This document shows, piece by piece, positions 1 through 6,407 of a DNA stretch of 11,940 nt. Within the stretch, counting starts at the first letter, position 1, and every line of letters begins with the position of its first letter. The stretch is from contig DDWP01000096.1 of NCBI GenBank assembly GCA_002345725.1, positions 1 through 11,940 on the forward strand. Reading direction: 5' to 3'. The notes beneath the pieces were generated by a model. It saw only the letters and a program-made list of their open reading frames with translations. It did no database searches and had not been told where the DNA came from. Source of the DNA: Candidatus Shapirobacteria bacterium UBA2283. GTDB lineage: Bacteria > Patescibacteriota > Microgenomatia > UBA12405. A program made the translations under genes and the position numbers.

Positions 1-450
1 TTTAATTATTATCGTCAACACCAGAATGAAAAGAAATATTTTGCTTATCTTAAAAATGCTGAAGAATTAAATAGTGTGTGGGGGCAGGATTTGCCTAGCT
101 TCGAGGAAGCGATTGGTAGACTTTTAGATAACGAAGAATTGATCGAAAAAGTATTTATTCATTTGCGGGATAGTACGTATTTTAAAGAGGTGTGGGAAAT
201 TAAGCCAATAGAATATTTGCATATAAATTTATTATTGTTGATTTATCGAACGACAATTCTGCAAGCTAATAAAGATATATTAATAGATCAAAATGGTCAA
301 AATAGAGTTCAAATTTCTTCGACAATTGAAGAGATGGTGGCTTGTTTGCAGTATGAGGGAAAAGACAATCGATTGTTTCCGGCTTTTAAACATTGGTTAC
401 AGGATTGGAAGATAGAGGATTTTGATGAAAGATTGTATCTTTTGTTATAG
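1..450 (+). CDS. 3' part of an unrecognised protein (5' end outside window)
   Basis: The frame is open from the first base of the window to the TAG at 448-450, giving 149 visible residues. The in-frame GTG at 76 has no promoter-like box in front of it, unlike most starts here, so I treat it as internal valine and the gene as truncated by the window edge. The visible part is rich in Glu, Asp, Leu, Ile and aromatic residues and reads as an alpha-helical soluble domain, with a hydrophobic helix around IEYLHINLLLLIYRTTIL. I see no signal peptide, cysteine cluster or catalytic motif in this part. GC content is low (about 27% in one line I counted), as in most of the window. I do not recognise the family. 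The next gene starts 23 bases downstream from its own promoter. Confidence 0.6.
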   Translation, partial: FNYYRQHQNEKKYFAYLKNAEELNSVWGQDLPSFEEAIGRLLDNEELIEKVFIHLRDSTYFKEVWEIKPIEYLHINLLLLIYRTTILQANKDILIDQNGQNRVQISSTIEEMVACLQYEGKDNRLFPAFKHWLQDWKIEDFDERLYLLL

Positions 451-459
451 GATACTTGA

Positions 460-468
460 TGTTATAAT
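460..468 (+). promoter_or_regulatory. Extended -10 promoter for the 474 gene
   Basis: TGtTATAAT is a perfect extended -10 element ending 5 bases before the ATG at 474. Transcription would begin at about the A of the ATG, giving a leaderless mRNA. A weak -35-like TTGTTA lies at 442-447 with a short 15-base spacer. No Shine-Dalgarno sequence is present. Confidence 0.65.
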
Positions 469-473
469 AATTA

Positions 474-1070
474 ATGGTTGATAAGGTTGTTTTTAGTAAA
501 ACTCAGCGATTAATTGCTGATGATAGATTGGAAAGAGTGAGGCATAAAGCTGACGAGGAATTGTCCTTTTGTTTGCCGGCATCTATTTATCAGGTAGCTG
601 CCCGAATTAATCCTTCAGGGTTGCCTAGACCAGAGACTTTTATTAGAGAGTGTAGTCGATTAGAGATGGGTGATAAGACTGGATCAGTGTCTCCTGAATC
701 TGTGGTAGAGGCATTGGTTGTAGTTGCTAGGCCGTTAGGTGTTAGAGTCGCGAGAATCTTGTCTGGCCAAGCGTTTGCTGAGCAGTTGGTGGATAGTGGT
801 GTTAAAAAGCCAAATCGCGCACAAGGTAATAAAGGTAGATCATGTGGACACGCAGAGTTTATGGATGATACTCAAAGGACTAAGATTCGTGAATCTGAAC
901 TTAATGGCGAGGGTTGGCGTAACGTGGCGGTAATTGAGTTTGAGATGTCTGATGGTGCTGAGGTTCAAACCAGACACGAAGTGGCTGGTAGAATCGAGAG
1001 AACTTCAGGTAGTTGTAAGGTATCATGGCCTCACGTTCGTGTCTTGGCTAGAAAAGTAGATCTCTCTTAG
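474..1070 (+). CDS. Hypothetical protein, 198 aa, compositionally distinct
   Basis: I do not recognise this protein. The ATG at 474 is chosen because a perfect extended -10 box ends 5 bases before it. It has no signal peptide or membrane segment and looks like a soluble, basic, Arg-rich protein. A hydrophobic helix covers residues about 76-90, a loop with Cys124-Gly-His126 follows, and the C-terminal part (about 150-195) alternates like beta strands and holds Cys181 and His187. The gene has about 45-52% GC in the lines I counted, against about 25-30% in the genes either side, with more C and more CGN arginine codons. That could mean recent acquisition or different selection on codon use. The C-terminal third weakly resembles that of the unknown protein at 11341 (IRE followed by V-x-V/I-E and SDGA-x-V). 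It ends 26 bases before the peptidase gene. Confidence 0.7.
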   Translation: MVDKVVFSKTQRLIADDRLERVRHKADEELSFCLPASIYQVAARINPSGLPRPETFIRECSRLEMGDKTGSVSPESVVEALVVVARPLGVRVARILSGQAFAEQLVDSGVKKPNRAQGNKGRSCGHAEFMDDTQRTKIRESELNGEGWRNVAVIEFEMSDGAEVQTRHEVAGRIERTSGSCKVSWPHVRVLARKVDLS

Positions 1071-1084
1071 AGGGTAAGATTAGT

Positions 1085-1090
1085 TATAAT
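1085..1090 (+). promoter_or_regulatory. -10 box (TATAAT) for the peptidase gene
   Basis: An exact TATAAT ends 6 bases before the ATG at 1097 in a 26-base intergenic gap. I found no convincing -35 hexamer at the usual distance. The spacing predicts transcription starting at or next to the start codon. Confidence 0.6.
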
Positions 1091-1096
1091 CTGACC

Positions 1097-1651
1097 ATGA
1101 AAACAAAATACATTCTTCATGGTGGTAATGCTAACGATCCATGTGAGGAAAATGATAAATTTTTTAGTGAGATTTTGAAAGATGCGGGTAAAGAGGTGTT
1201 GATTCTTCTTGTACCTTTTGCCACAACTCCTGATAAATATGAGAGAGAATATAACTGGAATACTAGCCAGTTTGAAAGAGTTAGAGGTGAGAGAGTGATT
1301 AAATATACTCAGGCTAATAAAGAGGATTTTCTGGAACAGATCAAAATGGCTGATGTAATTTACTTGAGTGGGGGAAAGACGACAAATGTAGTAGAAGCTT
1401 TATCGAATTATAAAGATTTAGAAAAATTGTGGATGGGTAAAGTAGTTGCCGGGGAGTCGGCAGGGATGAATGTTCTTGCTCAATATGGTTATAGTCTAGC
1501 GGCAGATAAAGTTTTTATGGGTTTAGGAATCTTGCCAATCAAAACTATTCCACACTATAGAGAAGAATTTGCTTATAAGTTGGATGGGGTGGGAGAAGGG
1601 CTAGAGTTACTAACTTTAGTCGAACATGAATATAAAGTGATGGAGGTATAA
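1097..1651 (+). CDS. Peptidase S51 family protein (PepE-like, dipeptidase E / cyanophycinase group)
   Basis: Family S51 comprises cytoplasmic serine peptidases with a glutaminase-like Rossmann fold, including PepE (N-terminal Asp dipeptides) and cyanophycinase. Visible signatures are the YLSGGKTTNVVEAL block (residues 89-102), which matches the GG-x-T-x-x-L segment of the family, and the nucleophile elbow GESAGMN (119-125), with Ser121 as the expected nucleophile. His153 in a PHYRE segment after GLGILP and Asp137 are plausible remaining members of the Ser-His-Asp set. At 184 residues it is shorter than E. coli PepE (about 229), mostly at the C-terminus. It has no signal peptide. The ATG at 1097 follows an exact TATAAT by 6 bases. 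Substrate preference cannot be read from sequence; a role in recycling small peptides is inference. The next gene's -10 box overlaps this gene's stop codon. Confidence 0.85.
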   Translation: MKTKYILHGGNANDPCEENDKFFSEILKDAGKEVLILLVPFATTPDKYEREYNWNTSQFERVRGERVIKYTQANKEDFLEQIKMADVIYLSGGKTTNVVEALSNYKDLEKLWMGKVVAGESAGMNVLAQYGYSLAADKVFMGLGILPIKTIPHYREEFAYKLDGVGEGLELLTLVEHEYKVMEV

Positions 1652-1652
1652 T
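1647..1652 (+). promoter_or_regulatory. -10 box (TATAAT) overlapping the peptidase stop codon
   Basis: An exact TATAAT spans the TAA stop (1649-1651) of the upstream gene and ends 9 bases before the ATG at 1662. It has neither an extended TGn nor a clear -35. The hexamer and the bases up to the start codon resemble those in front of the paralogue at 2611. Confidence 0.55.
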
Positions 1653-1656
1653 TGGA

Positions 1657-1672
1657 ACAAGATGAAAATAGT
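1657..1672 (+). repeat. 16-bp direct repeat, copy 1 (start region of first dehydrogenase)
   Basis: ACAAGATGAAAATAGT covers the five bases before the start codon and the first coding bases. It recurs exactly at 2606-2621 at the start of the tandem paralogue, consistent with duplication that included the promoter-start region. Confidence 0.7.
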
Positions 1673-2594
1673 AATGCTTTATTCAAAATCGAGGTTAAGA
1701 GTTGAAGATTTAAAAAAGCTTGAAGATGTGGGGGCAACATTTTACGAAGAAAAAGGGAATAAATTAGAAGATATAAAAGAACTTTATCAAGATGAAGAAG
1801 TGGTCCTGGGAATAGCACCGGGGTGGATTGAGGGGCGGTGGGAAGGGTTTACTTGGGATAAGGTAAATAAATTTAAAAATTTAAAGGCAGTTTGTACCTC
1901 GACAACTTCATATGGTTGGATACCGTTTAAAGAGTTGGCGAAAAAAAATATCCCCGTGTGCAATGTTCCTGGAAAATCAACAGATGCGGTGGCAGAATAT
2001 TATGTTTTTATGATGACGGCATTGCTACGAAATTATCCGAAAATTATAAAAAATAATTGGTTATCTAATGAAGCAGAAGTTGGGTTGGGGACTGATGCTT
2101 GTGGTCTAACTGCAGGAATAATTGGTCTGGGGAGTATTGGTCGAAAAATTGCTGATTTATGTGCAGGCTACCAAATGAATATTAAATATTGGAGTCGGAA
2201 TAAAAAAGATTGTGTTTATGAATATTTGGATTTAGATGAACTTTGTAAAAAGGTTGATGTTATTTTCTTGACTACGGTGGGAGATGAATCAACCAGAGAT
2301 TTGATTAATCGACATAGAATTAATCTAATGAAGAAGACAGTAATATTTTTAACTCCAATTGATACTATTGCTTACGATAAACAATATTTAATTGAAAAAG
2401 TTGGGAAAGGAGAAATTGGAGGATTGGGTTTTGAATCAAAGACTGAAAAAGTAACTGATTTTGTAGGCAATGTGTTTCCGGCTCCAGAATTGGCATATTA
2501 CACTAGACAGACATTAGAAAAAGAATCAAAAATAATGACCGAATCAATTATGTCGGTTGTAAACAGCAAGCCAGTTAATGTGGTGAATTTATAA
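1662..2594 (+). CDS. D-2-hydroxyacid dehydrogenase family protein, probably lacking catalytic residues
   Basis: The fold is that of the D-isomer-specific 2-hydroxyacid dehydrogenases (SerA/GyaR/LdhA superfamily): an N-terminal catalytic-type domain (about 1-105 and 285-310) around a Rossmann NAD-binding domain. The dinucleotide motif is GLGSIG at 155-160. The strand after it ends in Ser178-Arg179, which in this family tends to favour NADP. The catalytic signatures are missing. The usual N-x-x-RG segment is replaced by FLTPIDTIAYDKQYL (229-243), so the substrate-binding Arg is absent. The usual TPH block reads PAPELAYYT (273-281), with Glu276 where the catalytic His is expected. This suggests a pseudoenzyme or a very different activity. 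Length (310 aa) is normal and the frame is intact, so it is not a decayed pseudogene. A canonical paralogue follows 16 bases downstream. Confidence 0.85.
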   Translation: MKIVMLYSKSRLRVEDLKKLEDVGATFYEEKGNKLEDIKELYQDEEVVLGIAPGWIEGRWEGFTWDKVNKFKNLKAVCTSTTSYGWIPFKELAKKNIPVCNVPGKSTDAVAEYYVFMMTALLRNYPKIIKNNWLSNEAEVGLGTDACGLTAGIIGLGSIGRKIADLCAGYQMNIKYWSRNKKDCVYEYLDLDELCKKVDVIFLTTVGDESTRDLINRHRINLMKKTVIFLTPIDTIAYDKQYLIEKVGKGEIGGLGFESKTEKVTDFVGNVFPAPELAYYTRQTLEKESKIMTESIMSVVNSKPVNVVNL

Positions 2595-2596
2595 GT

Positions 2597-2602
2597 TACA
2601 AT
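2597..2602 (+). promoter_or_regulatory. -10-like box (TACAAT) for second dehydrogenase
   Basis: TACAAT, one mismatch from consensus, begins 2 bases after the preceding stop codon and ends 8 bases before the ATG at 2611. The ATG at 2601 hits a stop after nine codons in its frame and is not the start. Confidence 0.45.
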
Positions 2603-2605
2603 GAG

Positions 2606-2621
2606 ACAAGATGAAAATAGT
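2606..2621 (+). repeat. 16-bp direct repeat, copy 2 (start region of second dehydrogenase)
   Basis: Exact copy of the 16 bases at 1657-1672, in the same position relative to the start codon of the paralogous gene. Confidence 0.7.
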
Positions 2622-3537
2622 TATATCTGATAAATTGGACATTTCTGATTCTGGATTAAGTGATTTGAAGAAGTATTCAGAGATCGAAATATATAATGAT
2701 GTTGTAAATGATCCGGTAGAGATCATGAAAAGAATTGAGGGTGCTGAAATAATTACAGCCAACTACATTGACATTACAAGGGAGGTAATTATAAATTCTC
2801 CGAACTTAAAATATATTATTTCGCCGGCGGTTGGATATGATTGGATAGATGTGAAAACTGCTACGGAAAAGGGGATTAAGGTGGTTAATTGTCCAACATT
2901 CAACACATATGCTGTAGCGGAGCATGCAATTGGATTGATTTTTTCGGTTTATCGTAGGGTCGTGGAGGGTCATCTGCAAATATTAGAAGGAAAATGGCAA
3001 TCGATGCAGTTAACTGGTCATGAAGTTAAAAATAAAAAGTTTTTGTCGATTGGTTATGGGAATATTGGTAAACCTTTGTGTGGTTTGGCGAGTGCTTTGG
3101 GGATGGATGTGAAATATTGTGATAGTAAAACTGCTGAAGTTGATGTTAACAAATTGATATCTGAGGCAGATATTGTTGCGCTTTGTTACCCATTAACAGA
3201 GAAGACGAAAGGTTCGTTTGATGCTAAACGCATTTCATTGATGAAGAGTAGCGCGATTTTAATTAACGTTGCTAGAGGAAGAGTTCTGGATCAAGATGCT
3301 TTGTATATGGCACTTAAAGAAAATAAGATTCTTGGGGCAGGCTTGGATGTGTTTAATGATGATGCCACTTTTACTAAAGCAAATGAAGAGATTATAAATT
3401 TTGCCAAGTTACCAAACGTGGTAGTAACTCCACATGTTGGTTTTAACACAGAAGAGACAAAGGAAAGGTTTGGAGGTGAATTGATAAAAAATATTGATGC
3501 TATTTTGGCAGGTAATCCTATTAATGTGGTTAATTAG
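2611..3537 (+). CDS. D-isomer-specific 2-hydroxyacid dehydrogenase (NAD-dependent)
   Basis: This cytoplasmic oxidoreductase family interconverts 2-keto acids and D-2-hydroxyacids; members include glycerate, phosphoglycerate, D-lactate and hydroxypyruvate enzymes. The dinucleotide motif is GYGNIG (148-153). The next strand ends in Asp171, which favours NAD over NADP. The substrate-binding Arg is Arg222 in NVARGRVLD, and the catalytic His is His275 in TPHVGFNTEET. The usual Glu position after LDVF is occupied by an acidic pair (Asp250-Asp251), a mild variation. At 308 residues it is close to the compact family length, with no ACT domain as in long SerA forms. Which 2-hydroxyacid it uses cannot be told. 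It is a tandem paralogue of the upstream gene, sharing its start-region repeat and a closing P-(V/I)-NVVN motif, but unlike it has the catalytic Arg and His. Confidence 0.9.
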   Translation: MKIVISDKLDISDSGLSDLKKYSEIEIYNDVVNDPVEIMKRIEGAEIITANYIDITREVIINSPNLKYIISPAVGYDWIDVKTATEKGIKVVNCPTFNTYAVAEHAIGLIFSVYRRVVEGHLQILEGKWQSMQLTGHEVKNKKFLSIGYGNIGKPLCGLASALGMDVKYCDSKTAEVDVNKLISEADIVALCYPLTEKTKGSFDAKRISLMKSSAILINVARGRVLDQDALYMALKENKILGAGLDVFNDDATFTKANEEIINFAKLPNVVVTPHVGFNTEETKERFGGELIKNIDAILAGNPINVVN

Positions 3538-3544
3538 TCAAATT

Positions 3545-3553
3545 TGATAAAAT
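3545..3553 (+). promoter_or_regulatory. Extended -10 promoter for deformylase
   Basis: TGaTAAAAT, an extended -10 with one hexamer mismatch, lies in the 21-base gap after the dehydrogenase and ends 5 bases before the ATG at 3559. The run GGGG directly touching the ATG is too close to act as a Shine-Dalgarno. Confidence 0.55.
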
Positions 3554-3558
3554 AGGGG

Positions 3559-4128
3559 ATGAAGAAATTGGTGCTTTATCCCAATAGAATATTGAGAGAG
3601 GTAACTCCGGAGATAACAGCAGTAGATGAGAAGCTACTCAAGGATATAAATGATCTAAGAGAAGTGTTGCTAAGTAAACGGGGGCGAGCAGCTGGACTAG
3701 CAGCTCCACAGATAGGTTTAAACAGAAGATTTTTTGGGGATATATCCCAAGGCAAAAAAGATCTTAACCTGTATATTAATCCAAAGATATTGGCAACTTA
3801 TGGTGATAAAACTCGTCCAATCATGACTTTTGATGATGGGACGAAAGAACCTTTTATGGAAGGGTGTTTGTCGTTTCCTGATCTTTTTGGAATAGTGAAG
3901 AGATACCTGAAGATTGAGGTTAGTTGGGATGAAGTGGGGAAAAACTTAAAACTTAAAACACAAACATCAAAACTGGAAGGGATTGAGGCAATAGTTTTTC
4001 AACATGAACTTGATCATTTGGATGGGATACTGTTTGTTGATCATATCTTAGAAGAAAAAGGAGACCTGTTTAAGTTTGATGGCAAGAGACAGATGAAATG
4101 GGCGGTAGAGAAAGTGATTGAGGATTAG
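3559..4128 (+). CDS. def: Peptide deformylase
   Basis: Peptide deformylase removes the N-formyl group from nascent proteins at the ribosome exit, using a bound Fe2+ or Zn2+. All three family motifs are present. Motif 1 is AAGLAAPQIG (44-53), with Gln51. Motif 2 is EGCLS (101-105), with metal ligand Cys103. Motif 3 is QHELDH (148-153), with metal ligands His149 and His153 and catalytic Glu150. The length of 189 residues is typical. Motif 1 has Ala-Ala where many family members have G-x-G; the core APQ is kept. The ATG at 3559 follows an extended -10 box. The gene ends tail-to-tail with the minus-strand gene at 4125-4478, their stop codons overlapping (4125-4128). I saw no hairpin terminator there. 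No methionyl-tRNA formyltransferase gene lies in the window. Confidence 0.96.
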   Translation: MKKLVLYPNRILREVTPEITAVDEKLLKDINDLREVLLSKRGRAAGLAAPQIGLNRRFFGDISQGKKDLNLYINPKILATYGDKTRPIMTFDDGTKEPFMEGCLSFPDLFGIVKRYLKIEVSWDEVGKNLKLKTQTSKLEGIEAIVFQHELDHLDGILFVDHILEEKGDLFKFDGKRQMKWAVEKVIED

Positions 4129-4478
4129 GATCTCCGTTTTACATCTTCGGCAAATGCTAATGCTTCAGCGATAACTTGCGGGTCTGAGACTACCGCTTTG
4201 AGGACGTCACCAAGATCGGGGGCTATTTCACCCATTTTCATAAGTATGGAGAAAAGACCCTTGTTTGGGTAGCCTTCTGCAGTTTTTAGAACGGCGTTTG
4301 AATAAGCTAGGCATAGACCTGCACCATTTAATTCTGGATGACTATCCTGCGATAACTCGTCGACAAAATTGCGAAGGAATTGAGCTTGGGGGGCTTTGCT
4401 TTCATCAAATGTTTCTCTAAGCTTTGAATGTAGTTCTCTTCTGTTTGGTATTAAAACTGCTTTTAATTCTTTTCCCAT
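4125..4478 (-). CDS. Small hypothetical alpha-helical protein, 117 aa
   Basis: I do not recognise this protein. It has no signal peptide or membrane segment. Predicted character is mostly helical: a charged N-terminal helix (about 10-25), a middle region around LNGAGLCLAYSNAVLKTAEG (50-69), and a C-terminal helix ending in KRRS. One cysteine is present (Cys55). The ATG at 4478 is supported by a TAAAAT box on the minus strand (4493-4488) ending 9 bases upstream. It follows the ligase-like gene by 12 bases in the same direction, and its -10 box overlaps that gene's stop codon, so it may be cotranscribed, separately transcribed, or both. Its stop overlaps the deformylase stop convergently. Local GC is somewhat higher than in the ligase-like gene. 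Confidence 0.7.
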   Translation of the reverse strand: MGKELKAVLIPNRRELHSKLRETFDESKAPQAQFLRNFVDELSQDSHPELNGAGLCLAYSNAVLKTAEGYPNKGLFSILMKMGEIAPDLGDVLKAVVSDPQVIAEALAFAEDVKRRS

Positions 4479-4487
4479 ATAATGTGG

Positions 4488-4493
4488 ATTTTA
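4488..4493 (-). promoter_or_regulatory. -10-like box (TAAAAT) for the 117-aa gene
   Basis: On the minus strand TAAAAT runs from 4493 to 4488, overlaps the stop codon of the ligase-like gene, and ends 9 bases before the ATG at 4478. It has no extended TGn. Confidence 0.4.
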
Positions 4494-6407
4494 TTCTATT
4501 ATAGGATGTTTGTCAACAGTTGATGTGGTGATTTTGGCTAGATAATCTTTGGCTTCGAGATTGGTGGGGGCGATAAGAATGGTTTTTTCAAACAAGGTTT
4601 TGGCTAATTGGTATTCTTTTTTATTAAAGTGAATTTTGCCTAAAGCAAATAGAGCGTGGTCGTAATTTGGTTTAAGATTGATAGCTTTTTGATAATTTTT
4701 GGCGGCAGAATCTGTCTGGTTAATCCTGTCATAGAATTCAGCTAGTAGATAGAAGCTCATGGCGTCGGTAGGAGCAATCTTGGTGGCTTTAGTAAGTGCA
4801 TCGATAGCCAAAAGATAATAATCGTTGTCTAAAGCAGACAGATAATAATAAGCTTGAGCTTTTTCTTTCCATAGGTTTAGATTGAAAGGGGAGATCTGAG
4901 TGGCTTTTTCAAGAGAGATTAGAGTGGGGTTGATATATTTTTCATCTTGAGTTGTTAGGGCTAGCTTGGCAGATAAAGTTCCTTGGCTAATGAGATAAAC
5001 TGGCTCGTCTGGGCGATAATTAAGACTGATCTGGACACTTTCAAGAGCGTCTTCATATTTTTGTTGACGGTCGTAACTTTCAGATTGAGCGTAGCTGATA
5101 TCAGCTAAATAATATTTTAATATTTGAAAACCTAGAAATCCAAATATTAAAATAAGAAATAAGAAATAAGATTTATGATGTATGAATAATTTTTTGGGTG
5201 TGGATTCGAGAGCAGGAATGGTAAGAGCGGGGAGGAGGAAGAAATAGAGAGAAACAATAACGATGGAAAAACCAGCAAAATTGGTTATTAAAATTGATAA
5301 AAAAGGTATAAGGTATATGGTGCGTCGGAGATGGTATAGGATAAATAAAATTAGAACCATGTAAGTAATAAATCCGAAGGTGCCGGTGGTGGCTAGATAA
5401 TTTAAATATTCGTTGTGGGCTTTGTTGTAGAGAAAATTCCATTCGGAGGTAAGATTATGAGCGGCTGGACGAGTCCAATAATAGGCGTCAGCAAAAGTTT
5501 CTGGGCCAGTACCAAAGAGGGGAAATTCTCGCCAGATATCGATGGCGCCTTGCCAGACAATGGTGCGAATATCTTCACTTTTAGTAATATTTAAACTAAC
5601 AATTTCCAAATTAACAATTTCTAAATTTTTTTGAGGAAACAGTTTGTCTTTAATTGGGTTATTGATTATTAAAGACAATGCAATTAGTAATCCGTAAATA
5701 ACAATTAGTAATTTTTTATTTTGATTTTTGAAAAAATAATAAATGCCATAGATTCCTAAGGAGATAATGGCGGCGATTATTCCTGATTTAGATTTTGTAT
5801 ATAAAAGACAAAGATAAAAGATTGAAGTGGGTAATATGAAGTAAGATTTATGAATAGAACGATGAAGGGAAAGGGGGAGGAGAATACAAAGATAGGCAGC
5901 TAGCCAATTTGGTTGGCCGAAGGTAGAGAAAACACGGGCCATGACATCTTGCTGCCAAAAGTTTTTATCGATACCAAAATGTTGAAGAATGCCATAGGTG
6001 GCAACTATTAACCCTGATAATAGCGAATAATTTATAATTTTTTCTTTTAGTTTGTCGTTAAGATAAACAATTAGAATCCAATACAAAAGAGCGTAAGAGA
6101 TAAGAGATAAGAGACCGCCGTTGAGTCGGGAATAGTAACCAAAGATAGAAGTGTGGGGATTGATACTAAATATAGTAGAGACAATTTGAGAGACGATGAA
6201 CAAAATAAGTGGTATGTCTAGAAAACTTTTTCTAAACAAGGGGGCTTTACCATTAAGGTAATTGAATAGGTGAACAATGATGATAACTAGGGTCAGACTA
6301 TAGACAAAATACATTTTGGGTAGTTCAAAGATCTCTGAGTTTGAGAGAGACATTACCAGTGGTGTCAGGAAGAAAAGAAGTGAATAAAGGATAGACATAC
6401 TAGTCAT
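4491..6407 (-). CDS. O-antigen ligase/polymerase-like membrane protein with C-terminal TPR repeats
   Basis: WaaL/Wzy-type proteins join or polymerise lipid-linked glycans on the outer face of the cytoplasmic membrane; relatives glycosylate surface proteins. Residues about 1-440 carry roughly a dozen hydrophobic segments. Family-like blocks are YYSRLNGG (91-98), FGQPNWLAAYL (163-173), KSKSG (205-209) and the large outer loop with FGTGPETF (298-305) and KAHNEYLNYLATTGTFG (329-345), which holds the conserved His331. Residues about 437-625 form at least four TPR-like units, for example around 449-466, 534-550, 564-581 and 598-615. The longest frame is given. The -10 box TATACT touches the ATG at 6407, so the ATG three codons on (6398) is the likelier start, with a 9-base gap. 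Two 3x7-bp tandem repeats and a 15-bp repeat lie inside. Transfer of a glycan to lipid or protein is inference. Confidence 0.88.
   Translation of the reverse strand: MTSMSILYSLLFFLTPLVMSLSNSEIFELPKMYFVYSLTLVIIIVHLFNYLNGKAPLFRKSFLDIPLILFIVSQIVSTIFSINPHTSIFGYYSRLNGGLLSLISYALLYWILIVYLNDKLKEKIINYSLLSGLIVATYGILQHFGIDKNFWQQDVMARVFSTFGQPNWLAAYLCILLPLSLHRSIHKSYFILPTSIFYLCLLYTKSKSGIIAAIISLGIYGIYYFFKNQNKKLLIVIYGLLIALSLIINNPIKDKLFPQKNLEIVNLEIVSLNITKSEDIRTIVWQGAIDIWREFPLFGTGPETFADAYYWTRPAAHNLTSEWNFLYNKAHNEYLNYLATTGTFGFITYMVLILFILYHLRRTIYLIPFLSILITNFAGFSIVIVSLYFFLLPALTIPALESTPKKLFIHHKSYFLFLILIFGFLGFQILKYYLADISYAQSESYDRQQKYEDALESVQISLNYRPDEPVYLISQGTLSAKLALTTQDEKYINPTLISLEKATQISPFNLNLWKEKAQAYYYLSALDNDYYLLAIDALTKATKIAPTDAMSFYLLAEFYDRINQTDSAAKNYQKAINLKPNYDHALFALGKIHFNKKEYQLAKTLFEKTILIAPTNLEAKDYLAKITTSTVDKHPIIE
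5150..5170. repeat. Heptanucleotide tandem repeat, AAATAAG x3
   Basis: Three perfect head-to-tail copies of AAATAAG lie inside the ligase-like gene, in the segment encoding the last membrane helix before the TPR domain. Gain or loss of one unit would shift the frame. Confidence 0.85.
5598..5627. repeat. 15-bp tandem repeat x2 encoding a pentapeptide repeat
   Basis: Two adjacent 15-base units (5598-5612, 5613-5627) differ at one base. They encode NLEIV-NLEIV at residues 261-270 of the ligase-like protein, followed by a degenerate SLNIT. The unit is in frame, so copy changes would only alter loop length. Confidence 0.8.
6094..6114. repeat. Heptanucleotide tandem repeat, TAAGAGA x3
   Basis: Three perfect copies of TAAGAGA lie in the 5' part of the ligase-like gene (codons for about residues 98-105). 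It is the second 7-bp tandem repeat in this gene and would also shift the frame if a unit were gained or lost. Confidence 0.85.

Noticed and set aside
739..933. Alternative plus-strand frame inside the 474-1070 gene, which could suggest a frameshifted gene
   Set aside because: The main frame is continuous with a perfect promoter in front; the inner frame shows no family similarity and no start signal.
1078..1091. Weak inverted repeat GATT...AATC around the -10 box before the peptidase gene, as an operator
   Set aside because: Four-base arms in AT-rich DNA are expected by chance; there is no second copy or longer symmetry.
4119..4135. A terminator between the convergent deformylase and the 117-aa gene
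   Set aside because: The stop codons overlap and I see no GC-rich hairpin followed by a T-run on either strand.
5167..5853. Repeated TAAGATTTATGA (5167-5178 and 5842-5853) encoding HKSYF twice in the ligase-like protein, as a mobile or regulatory repeat
   Set aside because: Only 12 bases, two copies, in low-complexity membrane-coding sequence; probably coincidental.
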